Origin: Streptomyces panaciradicis
GTDB taxonomy: Bacteria; Actinomycetota; Actinomycetes; Streptomycetales; Streptomycetaceae
DNA: 64,000 nucleotides
Assembly: GCF_023516615.1 (NCBI RefSeq)
Contig: NZ_JAMGBF010000017.1
Coordinates: forward strand, 62,001-126,000
Reading direction: 5' to 3'
The notes beneath the pieces were generated by a model, which searched no databases, was not told where the DNA came from, and saw only the letters and a list, made by a program, of their open reading frames with translations. The position numbers were made by a program, and so were the translations under genes. Numbering within the stretch: position 1 is the first letter of the stretch; every line of letters starts with the position of its first letter. Below, piece after piece: positions 36,481 through 45,219 of this stretch.

Positions 36481-38643
36481 TCAGCCGATCTGCGCGTTCT
36501 TGGAGACGGTCACCTGGTCGATGTCGGAGGTGCGCACGGTCACGGCGACCTTCCAGTCGCCCGCCATGGGGATCTGCACGTCGCTCGCCGCCCAGTGGCC
36601 GGTGGCGACGCGGTCGGGGGTGACGGGCAGCGGCCCGATCTTCCTGGCCTCCAGGGTGAAGGCGACTTTCACCTCGGGGATGTCGAAGGCGCGCCCGTTG
36701 GTCCGGGTGACGTAGACGTGCATCTCGTTGCCGCCCACGCGCGCGGGGTCGAGGTCGACCGACACGACGCCCTTGCCGTCGGTGCCGCCCGTGTCGAAGG
36801 GCATGGTCAGCGTCACCGCCCCGGACGAGGAGTCCGCCGGCGAAGAGGAGGAAGAAGAGGACGACGTGGCCGCCTTGGCCTCCTGCTCGGTACGGCCGGG
36901 CTCGGTCTGCGTCAGCACGGTGGTGACGGCGAGCAGGACGACGGCCACACCCGCCTCCGCGAGCACGGAGCGCCGCAGTCCGAAGCGGTCGGGGTCGGCA
37001 TCGCGCTCGCGCTTCTGCCGGGCGGTGGCCACGGCGGCCCGCTGCCGGGCGAGCTGGGCGGCCCGCCGGGAGTCGGCGGGGGACTCGGAGGAGCCCCCGG
37101 TGGCCCCTGCCGCACCGCTGTCGGCGACCTCGCCCGAGTCGTCGGAGGCCGCGGAGCCGCGGGCACCTTCTACCGCGGAGCCGCGGGCACCCTGCACCGC
37201 GGACCCCGAGCCCGACGCCGTCTTCGCCGAGCCGCCCGCCGCGCGAGCGGCCGCCGGCTCCTTGCGCCGCGGCACGTCCTCGGCCGCCTCCTCGTGCCCG
37301 GCGGCCGCCCGGTCCCCGGACGTCTCCTCCTGGTCCGCGGAAGCCTCCTCCTGCCCGGAGGCCGGCTCGCCGGCGGATTCCTCCGACGCCTCGCTCTCCC
37401 CCGTCCGCGCGTCACTCCCGTCCGCCAGCCGTCCCGTCCACCGCCGCGAGACCGACGCGATGCCGACGAGCAGCGCCACCAGCCCGATCTTGACGAGGAG
37501 CAGCTGCCCGTACGCGGTGTCGGTGAAGGCCGACCAGGAGCCGAGCTGGCGCCAGGACTGGTAGACGCCGGTCGCGACGAGGGCGACGACGCTGCCGAAG
37601 GCGAGCGTCGAGAAACGCCGTACCGCGGAGGCCTCGACCGGTGTCGGCGAGCGGTACAGCGCCACGAGCAGCGCGGTGAGCCCGCCCAGCCAGGCCGCGA
37701 CCGCGAGCAGATGCACCACGTCGACCGGCATCGCGATGCCGGGCTGCAGGCCGGTCGAGGCGTGCTCGGCCATCGCCCAGCTGGCCGCGAGACCGGCCGA
37801 CACCACGAACCCGCCGATCGCGAGCCCGAACGTCAGGTCCCGCTTCTCCTCCTCGTCGCGCTTGTCGTAGGCGCCGAACAGGACGGCGATGAACAGCGCG
37901 GCCGCGGCGAGCAGCAGCAGCCGGGAGACCAGCGCCGCGCCCGTCTTGGTCTGCAGCACCTGGCCGAGCAGGCTCAGGTCGAAGATGTCGCCGACCTTGC
38001 CGGAGCCGGTGTAGGAGCCGCGCAGGAGCAGCAGCAGAAGGGTGGCCGAGGTGAGCGCCAGCCACCCGGAGACCACCAGCCGCTGCACGGCCCGCACGCC
38101 CGAGCCGCGGCGCCAGCAGGCCAGCACGAAGGCGCCGCCGCCGACCATGACGATGAAACCGGCGTACGACATGTACCGCCCGAAGCCGTACAGCCAGCCC
38201 ACGACCCCGCCGCCGGCCGTGTCGCCGGAGACCGAGACGGTGGTCTGGGAGGGGGCGCCGATGGAGAAGGTGAAGGCGCCGGCGACGGGATGGCTGTCCG
38301 CCGAGACGACCTGCCAGGAGACCGTGTAGGTGCCGTCGGGCAGGCCGCTCTTGAGCTGCACGGCGTACGAGGTGCCGCTGATGTTCGCCGGTTTGCCGGT
38401 GTCGACGCGCTTGCCCTTGGGGTCGAGCACGCGCAGCGAGTCGTCGGAGGTGGCGACCTTCTCGGAGAAGTCGAGGGTGACCTGGGTCGGCGCCTTGTCG
38501 ACCACCACCCCCTGCGCGGGGTCGCTGCCGGTGAGCGCGGCGTGCGCGGAGGCCGGGCCGGCACCGGCGAGAAGGACGCCGATCACGGCCAGGAACAGCA
38601 GCACCAGCGCCCGTGTGCGGCGGGGGGTGATGGTCGGTGTCAC
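36481..38643 (-). CDS. CopC-CopD-YtkA-like copper protein fusion
   Basis: Encodes 720 residues from GTG 38643 with signal peptide 1-34 leaving an N-terminal His (AHAALTGSDP), the CopC copper ligand. Residues ~35-125 are CopC, ~145-400 a CopD-type domain with about eight membrane helices, then a ~130-residue Ser/Glu/Ala-rich low-complexity stretch, a further membrane segment near 570 and a YtkA-like beta domain to the end. CopC-CopD fusions bind and move copper in the periplasm or across the membrane. The linker contains a 24-bp tandem DNA repeat. It is upstream of the Dyp gene and downstream of PCuAC and Sco genes, suggesting cytochrome oxidase copper delivery. Confidence 0.9.
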   Translation of the reverse strand: MTPTITPRRTRALVLLFLAVIGVLLAGAGPASAHAALTGSDPAQGVVVDKAPTQVTLDFSEKVATSDDSLRVLDPKGKRVDTGKPANISGTSYAVQLKSGLPDGTYTVSWQVVSADSHPVAGAFTFSIGAPSQTTVSVSGDTAGGGVVGWLYGFGRYMSYAGFIVMVGGGAFVLACWRRGSGVRAVQRLVVSGWLALTSATLLLLLLRGSYTGSGKVGDIFDLSLLGQVLQTKTGAALVSRLLLLAAAALFIAVLFGAYDKRDEEEKRDLTFGLAIGGFVVSAGLAASWAMAEHASTGLQPGIAMPVDVVHLLAVAAWLGGLTALLVALYRSPTPVEASAVRRFSTLAFGSVVALVATGVYQSWRQLGSWSAFTDTAYGQLLLVKIGLVALLVGIASVSRRWTGRLADGSDARTGESEASEESAGEPASGQEEASADQEETSGDRAAAGHEEAAEDVPRRKEPAAARAAGGSAKTASGSGSAVQGARGSAVEGARGSAASDDSGEVADSGAAGATGGSSESPADSRRAAQLARQRAAVATARQKRERDADPDRFGLRRSVLAEAGVAVVLLAVTTVLTQTEPGRTEQEAKAATSSSSSSSSPADSSSGAVTLTMPFDTGGTDGKGVVSVDLDPARVGGNEMHVYVTRTNGRAFDIPEVKVAFTLEARKIGPLPVTPDRVATGHWAASDVQIPMAGDWKVAVTVRTSDIDQVTVSKNAQIG
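37149..37196. repeat. 24-bp tandem repeat within the CopCD linker
   Basis: Two in-frame units beginning CCGCGGAGCCGCGGGCACC at 37149 and 37173 (near identical), followed by CCGCGG of a third; encodes repeated ARGSAVEG/ARGSAVQG. Likely length-variable by slippage. Confidence 0.75.
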
Positions 38644-38658
38644 GGTGGTGCCTCTCCC

Positions 38659-39120
38659 TCAGTGGCCGGTCGCAGGGTTGTACGTGGCCGACTTCACCGG
38701 CATCTCGACGGTGACGGGGTCGGACTTGGCGAAGTGCAGTTCGACGGCGACCTTCTCGCCCTGCTTCGGCTTCCCCTTCAGCTTCTCGAACATCAGGTGG
38801 TTGCCGCCGCTCTTGAACACGAGTTGACCGTGCGCGGGCACATCCAGGGAGGTGACCTCCCGCATGGACTGCCCGACGGTCTCATGCATGGTGACGCTGC
38901 CCGCCGCGTCACTGGTGACGGAGGTCAGTTCGTCCTTGACGTCGCCCTTGTTGGTGAGGGTGAAGAAGCCGGCGGCCATCTCGCCCGTGATGGGCTGGGG
39001 CATGTAGGAGGCGCTGACGGACAGTTCGGGCCGGTCGCCGCCGGATCCGCCCGAGCCGCCGCAGCCCGCGAGGGCGAGGGCGCCCGTTATCGCCAGCGCC
39101 GTGGGAAGGAGCCGCCTCAC
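38659..39120 (-). CDS. PCuAC copper chaperone lipoprotein
   Basis: Encodes 153 residues from GTG 39120, overlapping the Sco gene end by 4 bases. The signal peptide ends in a lipobox (LALAGCGG, Cys ~20). The PCuAC pattern H/M...M...HxM is seen: MHETVGQSM, then NHLMF. These proteins carry Cu(I) in the periplasm and hand it to Sco or to the CuA site of cytochrome c oxidase. It is translationally coupled to the Sco gene, consistent with a shared role. Confidence 0.92.
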   Translation of the reverse strand: MRRLLPTALAITGALALAGCGGSGGSGGDRPELSVSASYMPQPITGEMAAGFFTLTNKGDVKDELTSVTSDAAGSVTMHETVGQSMREVTSLDVPAHGQLVFKSGGNHLMFEKLKGKPKQGEKVAVELHFAKSDPVTVEMPVKSATYNPATGH

Positions 39121-39770
39121 GGGTTCTGCCCCTTGACGATCTTGGGGAGGTCCTTGGTGTAGTCGTCGACCGAGGCGTCCTCGCCGTAGAGGACGTAACC
39201 GGCGTTCGTCTTCGGGGAGAAGGCGATGACCTGGGTGCCGTGCACCGAGACGGTCTTGCCGGTCTTCTTGTCCTTGTGGGTCGGCTCGATGGAGATGCCC
39301 AGGGTGCGGGCGCCCGCCTGGACGGTGGAGAAGTCACCGGTCAGGCCGACGAACGCGGGGTCGATGCCCTTGAGCCACTTGCCGAGCTCGGCCGGGGTGT
39401 CGCGGGCCGGGTCCGTGGTCACGAACACCACCCGCAGCTCGTCCTGTTCGGCCTTGGGCAGCTGCTTCTTGGCGACCGCGAGGTTGCTCATCGTCGTCGG
39501 GCAGACGTCGGGGCAGTGGGTGTAGCCGAAGTAGATCAGCGTCGGCTTTCCGGCGGTCTCCTTGCGGAAGTCGTACTTCCGGCCGTGCGTGTCGGTGAGC
39601 ACCAGGTCCGGCTTCTCGAACGGCTGGTCGAGGACGGTGGCGGCCTTCCGCGCGGTGTCCTCGGAGACCACGGCGACCGGTGAGTCACCGCTGTCACCGC
39701 TGCCGCAGGCGGTGAGGGTCAGGGAGGCGGCGGCGAGGAGCGCGGCCGCGGCGAACGTCTTCTTGCGCAT
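39117..39770 (-). CDS. SCO1/SenC family copper chaperone lipoprotein
   Basis: Encodes 217 residues from ATG 39770 (MRKKTFAAAALLAAASLTLTACGSG), with a lipobox Cys near 22. The thioredoxin-like domain contains the copper motif YTHCPDVCP (CxxxC) near 88, and a conserved His before VIAFSPK near 175. Sco proteins assemble the CuA centre of cytochrome c oxidase. Upstream context: YcnI protein; downstream: PCuAC. A longer ATG at 39833 is out of keeping with the signal peptide. Confidence 0.94.
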   Translation of the reverse strand: MRKKTFAAAALLAAASLTLTACGSGDSGDSPVAVVSEDTARKAATVLDQPFEKPDLVLTDTHGRKYDFRKETAGKPTLIYFGYTHCPDVCPTTMSNLAVAKKQLPKAEQDELRVVFVTTDPARDTPAELGKWLKGIDPAFVGLTGDFSTVQAGARTLGISIEPTHKDKKTGKTVSVHGTQVIAFSPKTNAGYVLYGEDASVDDYTKDLPKIVKGQNP

Positions 39771-39850
39771 AGAAAAATGTCCCAGATGTGAGAGCTCCGG
39801 TGTGCACCGGGGGCCGTGCGGCCCCCGGTGCACAGGGCGGTGGAAGGACC

Positions 39851-40582
39851 TCAGGCGTCGGAGCGCCGACGGCCGGCCAGCACGCCGTAGGCCACGCCGA
39901 GCGCGCCGACGGCGATGCCGACGACGGCGAGCACGCGCGCGGTGGTGTCACTGCTGTCGGAGGACGCGGCGGAGTCGGAGGAGGCGGCCGTGGTGGTCTT
40001 GTCGGAGGCGTCCTCCGCGGCCGTCGAGCCGTGGTGCCCGTCCTCGGCGGCCGCGGACAGGGTCAGCACGGGCGCCGGGTTCTCCGGCTCCTCCTGGCCG
40101 TCCTGCTGGACCTCGATCCAGCGCACGACCTCCTTGTTGTCGTACGTCTGGATCGCCTTGAAGACCAGTTCGTCGGCGTCCTCGGGCAGCGCGCCCACGG
40201 AGACCGGGAACTTCTCGAAGTAGCCGGGCTCGATGCCCTTGCCGTCCGCGGTCCAGGTGATCTTGGAGACGGCCTCGGTGATCTTCTTGCCGTGCACCAC
40301 GAGCGGCTTGGCCAGCTCGGTCTTGGTGACCTTGATCTTCCAGCCGTCCATCGGCTCCGGCATCGCGGAGGCCAGCGGGTGGTCGGCCGGGAAGGCGACC
40401 TCCAGCTTGGTGGTCGAGGCGTTGTCCCGCTCGTTGGGGACCTTGAAGTCGACGACCGCGTAACCGCCCTTGGCGGCCGCGCCCTCGGGCTGCACGCTGA
40501 CGTGCGCGAACGCGGGGCCGGACAGGGCGAGCACGGCGGCGCCGGCCAGGGCGCCGGAGGCGGCGAGACGAGAGACCTTCAT
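39851..40582 (-). CDS. YcnI-family (DUF1775) copper-associated membrane protein
   Basis: Encodes 243 residues from ATG 40582 (MKVSRLAASG). Signal peptide to ~29, leaving His at the mature N-terminus (AHVSVQPEG), which together with a Trp (DGWKIKV) forms the known YcnI copper site. The DUF1775 domain spans ~30-180, then an Asp/Ser-rich linker and a C-terminal membrane anchor followed by RRRRSDA-type basic end. It is the cell-surface partner of CopD-like importers. It shares the block with Sco, PCuAC and CopCD. Confidence 0.92.
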   Translation of the reverse strand: MKVSRLAASGALAGAAVLALSGPAFAHVSVQPEGAAAKGGYAVVDFKVPNERDNASTTKLEVAFPADHPLASAMPEPMDGWKIKVTKTELAKPLVVHGKKITEAVSKITWTADGKGIEPGYFEKFPVSVGALPEDADELVFKAIQTYDNKEVVRWIEVQQDGQEEPENPAPVLTLSAAAEDGHHGSTAAEDASDKTTTAASSDSAASSDSSDTTARVLAVVGIAVGALGVAYGVLAGRRRSDA

Positions 40583-40693
40583 GGCAGAGAGCACTCCACT
40601 TCGAGTGTGGTCACGGTGATGGGGTGCGCGCGCACGCGCGCGTGTCGCACGACGGCGGCCCCCACCCCGAAGGAGTGCGGTGCTCGCGTCGCG

Positions 40694-41506
40694 TCAGGCG
40701 GCGAGGAGGAAGGGCGCGGCGGCGGGCGGGCCGCGCCTGATCACCGTGTGCTGGAGTGCGGCGGTACGGGGTCCGGGCGATGCGAGCGGGGTGGTGCGCC
40801 GCACGCGCGGCCCCGCCTCGGGTGCGCCCGGGAGCCCGGCGCGCAGGGCGCGCACCAGGGCGAACGCGGAGCGCAGGGACCGTACGAGAGCCCCGTCGGC
40901 CAGGGAGTCCGCGGACAGTTCGACGAGCCTGAGCAGTGCCAGGTCCCCGCGGCGCAGCAGCCAGCCCGCGGCGACCGCCGCGAGGACGTGGCCGAGGAGC
41001 ATCGGCAGGGACGGCAGCAGGGACCCCAACGACGGGGAACCGGCCGGGCGCATGGAGCTCATGTCCATGGTGGGGGCCGGCGCGATCCGGGCGTCGGTGA
41101 GGATGCGGCGGGCCTGGGCGGGGCTGATGGCCGCCGCGGCCGCCCCGCAGGTGATGCGTGCCGCCTGCCGGACCAGCGAGGCGTCGGACGCCGACGTCAT
41201 GGACGCCATCGACATGCCGCTGGTGGCCGTGTGCTGCCCCAGCCCGAAGAGCGTGTGGAGCACGGTCTGTCCGGCCGCGAGCAGTGCGGCGATCCCGGGC
41301 AGCGAGCGCTCGCGTCCGGTGAGCGGCACCGTGACCAGCAGGACCCCGAGGAAACCGGCAACCAGCGTCCACGGCGGGACGGGGGCGCAGGAGGCCAGGG
41401 TGTGTCCGCCCGCGGCCAGCACGACGCAGACCGCGGCGAACACCGCGGCCCGCAGAATCCGGACGTCTCGTCCGGAGCGCGCCCTGCGCTGGTGGGGGGC
41501 AGTCAT
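40694..41506 (-). CDS. hypothetical membrane protein of the copper block
   Basis: Encodes 270 residues from ATG 41506. Four to five hydrophobic segments: two near 18-38 and 45-65, one near 70-88, and one near 165-185; between them a Met/Ser-rich loop (TATSGMSMASMTSAS, then TMDMSSM) that may bind copper. The C-terminus is basic and Pro-rich. No family named with certainty; the Met-rich external loop and position next to ycnI point to metal handling (inference). Confidence 0.8.
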   Translation of the reverse strand: MTAPHQRRARSGRDVRILRAAVFAAVCVVLAAGGHTLASCAPVPPWTLVAGFLGVLLVTVPLTGRERSLPGIAALLAAGQTVLHTLFGLGQHTATSGMSMASMTSASDASLVRQAARITCGAAAAAISPAQARRILTDARIAPAPTMDMSSMRPAGSPSLGSLLPSLPMLLGHVLAAVAAGWLLRRGDLALLRLVELSADSLADGALVRSLRSAFALVRALRAGLPGAPEAGPRVRRTTPLASPGPRTAALQHTVIRRGPPAAAPFLLAA

Positions 41507-41728
41507 GGCGGGCTCATCATCCCACTGGCCCCGCCCACGCCGTACGGCAGGTCCACAAGATGACCTACGGGCAGAAGATCACTGTCTGGCACAAGCTGAT
41601 CGGACATACACCGATTACGGACCGGACGCATCGCCCATATGGGCGGCGTCACGTCAACTCCGTGCTTACACACGCCTACGCGCGGCAATAAAGAACGGTA
41701 TGTCGAGCCGCGGCCGGGAGGCTGGAGC

Positions 41729-42175
41729 ATGAGCATCTGGTGGTCACTCCACTTGCGGCGGGAAGCCGCGAGCGTGCCGCTCGCCCGGCGGCTGCTGCTC
41801 GGCGCGATGGAGACGGCGGGGGTCGACCCCGACATCTCCTACGACCTCTCCGTCGCCCTCAGCGAGGCCTGCGCGAACGCCGTCGAGCACGGCGGCGGCG
41901 CCGAACCCGGCGCGTCCTCGGAGGAGTACCGGGTCACGGCCTACCTGGACGGCGAGAAGTGCCGGATCGAGGTCACGGACTCGGGCCCCGGGCTCGCGGG
42001 GCCCCCGGCGGCCCGCCCCGCCCGCGCCGACGCCGAGCACGGCAGGGGCCTGTATCTGATCCGGGAGCTCACCGACCACGTCCACATCGGCGACAAGCCC
42101 GGCCGCGACGGCACGGTGGTGAGCTTCGACAAGATCCTCAAGTGGCGGGCGGACGCTCCGCTGCTGGCGGTCTGA
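41729..42175 (+). CDS. HATPase-domain regulatory protein (RsbW-like)
   Basis: Encodes 148 residues from ATG 41729 with SD GGAG 41724-41727. A single GHKL ATPase domain fills the protein: N-box ALSEACANAVEHG near 50, DSGPGL near 88 and GRGLYLI near 112. Such lone ATPase proteins act as anti-sigma or serine kinase regulators, very numerous in Streptomyces. No sigma factor or antagonist gene is adjacent. It converges on the MocR gene with a 1-base gap, so their 3' ends abut. Confidence 0.9.
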   Translation: MSIWWSLHLRREAASVPLARRLLLGAMETAGVDPDISYDLSVALSEACANAVEHGGGAEPGASSEEYRVTAYLDGEKCRIEVTDSGPGLAGPPAARPARADAEHGRGLYLIRELTDHVHIGDKPGRDGTVVSFDKILKWRADAPLLAV

Positions 42176-42176
42176 G

Positions 42177-43556
42177 TCAGCGGACCGGTTCGGCCGACTC
42201 CAGCACCTTCTCGAGCACCTCCAGCGCCTCCGGGTACACCCGCTCCCGGGGCGTCCCGTACCCCACGACCAGCCCCTGCGGGTGTGCCTCGTCCGGGGTG
42301 TGCCAGTGGTCGCCGAGCCGGCCCAGGGCCAGGCCCTCCGCCTCGGCGCGTTCCAGCACCTGCGCCTCGTCGGCGACCTCCACGAGCGCGTGCAGTCCGG
42401 CCGCGATGCCGCGCACGGTGCGGCGGCCGCCCAGCCGGTCGAGGAGCTGGTCGCGGCGCCTGCGGTACCTCAGCCGGCACGCGCGCACGTGACGGTCGTA
42501 GGCGTGGCTCTCGATGAGTTCGGCGAGCGCCAGCTGGCCGATGGACTCCGTGTGGTGGTCGCTGTGCAGCTTGACGTCGGCGACCGCGTCGACGAGGTGC
42601 GGCGGCAGCACCATCCAGCCGAGCCGCAGCGCGGGCCCCAGCGTCTTGGAGGCCGTGCCGAGGTAGACGACCTGCCCGGGCGCCATGCCCTGGAGCGCGC
42701 CGACGGGCTGGCGGTCGTAGCGGAACTCCCCATCGTAGTCGTCCTCGACGATCAGCCCGCCCCGTGCGCGTGCCCAGTCCGTCAGCGCCCGCCGCCGCTC
42801 CGGGTGGAGCGTCACACCGGTCGGGTACTGGTGGGCCGGGGTGACCACGGCGGCCCGGCAGTCACCGAGTTCCCGCGCCCGCACCCCCCGCTCGTCGACC
42901 CGTGCCGGGACGACGCTGCCGCCGTTGCGCCGCACGACCTCCCGGTGGAACGCCAGCCCGGGGTCCTCCATCGCGATCTCGCCGCCCTCCAGCACGCGGG
43001 TCAGCAGTGCGAGACCCTGCACGTACCCGGAGGTGATCACGATCCGCTCGGGCGGCGCGATCACGCCTCGCGCGCGCCCCAGGTAACCCGACAGCGCCGT
43101 ACGCAGTTCGATGCGCCCGCGCGGATCGCCGTAGTCGTACGCCGGCAGCGGCGCCGTCGCGATCGCCCGCCGCAGCGCCCTGAGCCAGGCCGCCGCCGGG
43201 AACGCGCCCACGTCCGGGCTGCCGGGCCGCAGGTCGAAACGCGGCTTACGCGCGCGTGCGGCGGTGCTCGGCGTCTCCGTCTCGGCCGAGGGCAGCTCGG
43301 CGACCTGGGTGCCCGAGCCCTGCCGGGCCGTCAGATAGCCCTCGGCGACGAGCTGGTCGTAGGCGGCCTTGGCGGTCCCCCGCGAGACCCCCAGCTCGGT
43401 CGCGAGCCGGCGCGTGGCCGGCAGGCGGGTTCCGGGCGCCAGCCGCCCGTCGCGCACCGCGTCGCGCAGCGCCCGTTCCAGCCCGACCCGCCGTCCTTCG
43501 CCGTCGTCGGTCTCCAGATGCAGATCGACACCGACGCCGGACCAGAAGTCGTCCAC
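42177..43556 (-). CDS. MocR-family (GntR HTH + aminotransferase-like) regulator
   Basis: Encodes 459 residues from GTG 43556. The N-terminal wHTH of GntR type lies at ~25-95 (LRDAVRDGRLAPGTRLPATRRLA, then GVSRGTAKAAYDQL), followed by a fold-type I PLP domain with TASKTLGPALRLGW containing the Schiff-base lysine. PdxR/MocR proteins use PLP as ligand and often control PLP or GABA genes. None is adjacent, so the target is unknown. It is head-to-tail with pepP but separated by ~80 bases. Confidence 0.93.
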   Translation of the reverse strand: MDDFWSGVGVDLHLETDDGEGRRVGLERALRDAVRDGRLAPGTRLPATRRLATELGVSRGTAKAAYDQLVAEGYLTARQGSGTQVAELPSAETETPSTAARARKPRFDLRPGSPDVGAFPAAAWLRALRRAIATAPLPAYDYGDPRGRIELRTALSGYLGRARGVIAPPERIVITSGYVQGLALLTRVLEGGEIAMEDPGLAFHREVVRRNGGSVVPARVDERGVRARELGDCRAAVVTPAHQYPTGVTLHPERRRALTDWARARGGLIVEDDYDGEFRYDRQPVGALQGMAPGQVVYLGTASKTLGPALRLGWMVLPPHLVDAVADVKLHSDHHTESIGQLALAELIESHAYDRHVRACRLRYRRRRDQLLDRLGGRRTVRGIAAGLHALVEVADEAQVLERAEAEGLALGRLGDHWHTPDEAHPQGLVVGYGTPRERVYPEALEVLEKVLESAEPVR

Positions 43557-43636
43557 GACGGCCCTCCCCCCAGGTTCGTGAATGCGGGCACATCAATGGC
43601 CGGGCACCTCACCGGTACCCGGCCATCCGTGTCGTA

Positions 43637-45103
43637 TCAGCCCTTGAGCGAGGCCATCCAGGCCTCGACCTCGTCGGAGCGGCGCGGCAGCCCGTCCGAC
43701 AGGTTCCGGTTGCCGTGCTCGGTCACCAGGATGTCGTCCTCGATGCGCACGCCGATGCCGCGGTACTCCTCCGGCACCGTCAGGTCGTCGGCCTGGAAGT
43801 ACAGCCCGGGCTCGACGGTCAGGCACATCCCGGGCTCCAGCGTCCCGTCGACGTAGGTCTCCTGGCGCGCTGCGGCGCAGTCGTGCACGTCCATGCCGAG
43901 CATGTGCCCGGTGCCGTGCAGCGTCCAGCGCCGCTGCAGCCCGAGCTCCAGCACCCGCTCCACGGGCCCCTCGACCAGCCCCCACTCCACGAGCTTCTCG
44001 GTGAGCACGTGCTGCGCGGCGTCGTGGAAGTCGCGGTACTTGGCGCCCGGCCGCACCGCCGCGATACCGGCCTCCTGGGCCTCGTACACGGCGTCGTAGA
44101 TCTTCTTCTGGATCTCGGTGAACCGGCCGCTCACCGGGAGCGTGCGCGTGACGTCTGCGGTGTAGTACGTGTGCGTCTCGACGCCCGCGTCGAGCAGCAG
44201 CAGGTCGCCGGAGCGGACCGGGCCGTCGTTGCGCACCCAGTGCAGCGTGCACGCGTGCGGGCCGGCGGCGGCGATGGTGCCGTAGCCGACGTCGTTGCCC
44301 TCGACGCGCGCGCGGAGGAAGAAGGTGCCCTCGATGTAGCGCTCGGAGGTCGCCTCGGCCTTGTCGAGGACCTTCACGACGTCCTCGAAGCCGCGCACGG
44401 TCGAGTCGACGGCCTTCTGCAGCTCGCCGACCTCGAAGTCGTCCTTGACCAGGCGAGCCTCGGAGAGGAAGACCCGCAGCTCCTCGTCCCGCTCGGCGGT
44501 GACCTTGTCGGTCAGGGCCGCCTCGATCCCGGCGTCGTAGCCGCGCACGACCCGCACCGGGCCGGTCGCCTCGCGCAGCTTGTCGGCGAGCTCGCGCACG
44601 TCGGAGGCCGGGATGCCGTACAGCGTCGACGCCTCGGTGAGCGAGTGGCGCCGGCCCACCCACAGTTCGCCCTGCCCGGAGAGCCAGAACTCGCCGTTCT
44701 CCCGGTCCGAGCGCGGCAGGAGGTAGATCGTCTCCTTGTGGCCGTCGCCGGTGGGCTCCAGGACGAGCACGCCGTCCTCGGTCTGGTTGCCGGTGAGGTA
44801 GGCGTACTCGACGGAGGCCCGGAAGGGGTAGTCCGTGTCGTTCGAGCGGGTCTTGAGGTTGCCCGCGGGGATCACCAGGCGCTCACCGGGGAAGCGCGCC
44901 GACAGCGCGGCGCGCCGCGCGGCGGTCTCGGCGGCCTGGGCGATCGGCTCCAGGCCGCGCAGTTCCGTGTCGGCCCAGCCGGACTTCATGTTCTCGGCCA
45001 GCTCGTCGGACACGCCCGGGTACAGGCCGTTCTTGCGCTGCTTGATCGGCTCTTCAGACTCAGTCTCCGGGGTCTCCGGGGTGAGCTCGTCCGCCACGGT
45101 CAT
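43637..45103 (-). CDS. pepP: aminopeptidase P (M24B)
   Basis: Encodes 488 residues from GTG 45103. An N-terminal creatinase-like domain (~40-210) precedes the catalytic domain with all five metal ligands: LLLDAGVETHTYYTADVTRT (two Asp), GTGHMLGMDVHD (His), TVEPGLYF (Glu) and GVRIEDDILV (Glu). It removes the N-terminal residue before proline, using two Mn ions, in the cytoplasm. It is monocistronic. A KKNGLYP-like stretch precedes the first domain and the protein is of usual length. Confidence 0.95.
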   Translation of the reverse strand: MTVADELTPETPETESEEPIKQRKNGLYPGVSDELAENMKSGWADTELRGLEPIAQAAETAARRAALSARFPGERLVIPAGNLKTRSNDTDYPFRASVEYAYLTGNQTEDGVLVLEPTGDGHKETIYLLPRSDRENGEFWLSGQGELWVGRRHSLTEASTLYGIPASDVRELADKLREATGPVRVVRGYDAGIEAALTDKVTAERDEELRVFLSEARLVKDDFEVGELQKAVDSTVRGFEDVVKVLDKAEATSERYIEGTFFLRARVEGNDVGYGTIAAAGPHACTLHWVRNDGPVRSGDLLLLDAGVETHTYYTADVTRTLPVSGRFTEIQKKIYDAVYEAQEAGIAAVRPGAKYRDFHDAAQHVLTEKLVEWGLVEGPVERVLELGLQRRWTLHGTGHMLGMDVHDCAAARQETYVDGTLEPGMCLTVEPGLYFQADDLTVPEEYRGIGVRIEDDILVTEHGNRNLSDGLPRRSDEVEAWMASLKG

Positions 45104-45219
45104 CCTCCTTGTTACGGCACTGGACCCCCTCCATCGTACGGTCGTGCGGAAGGGGGCTCAGGGGCGAAGGACCTGTTACCGATGGCAGCGGCGCGCGTGT
45201 GGGAGCACGCGCCCCCGGC

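Noticed and set aside
36268..39162. 964-codon plus-strand open frame
   Set aside because: Antisense to the CopCD, Dyp and PCuAC genes, which have signal peptides and metal motifs.
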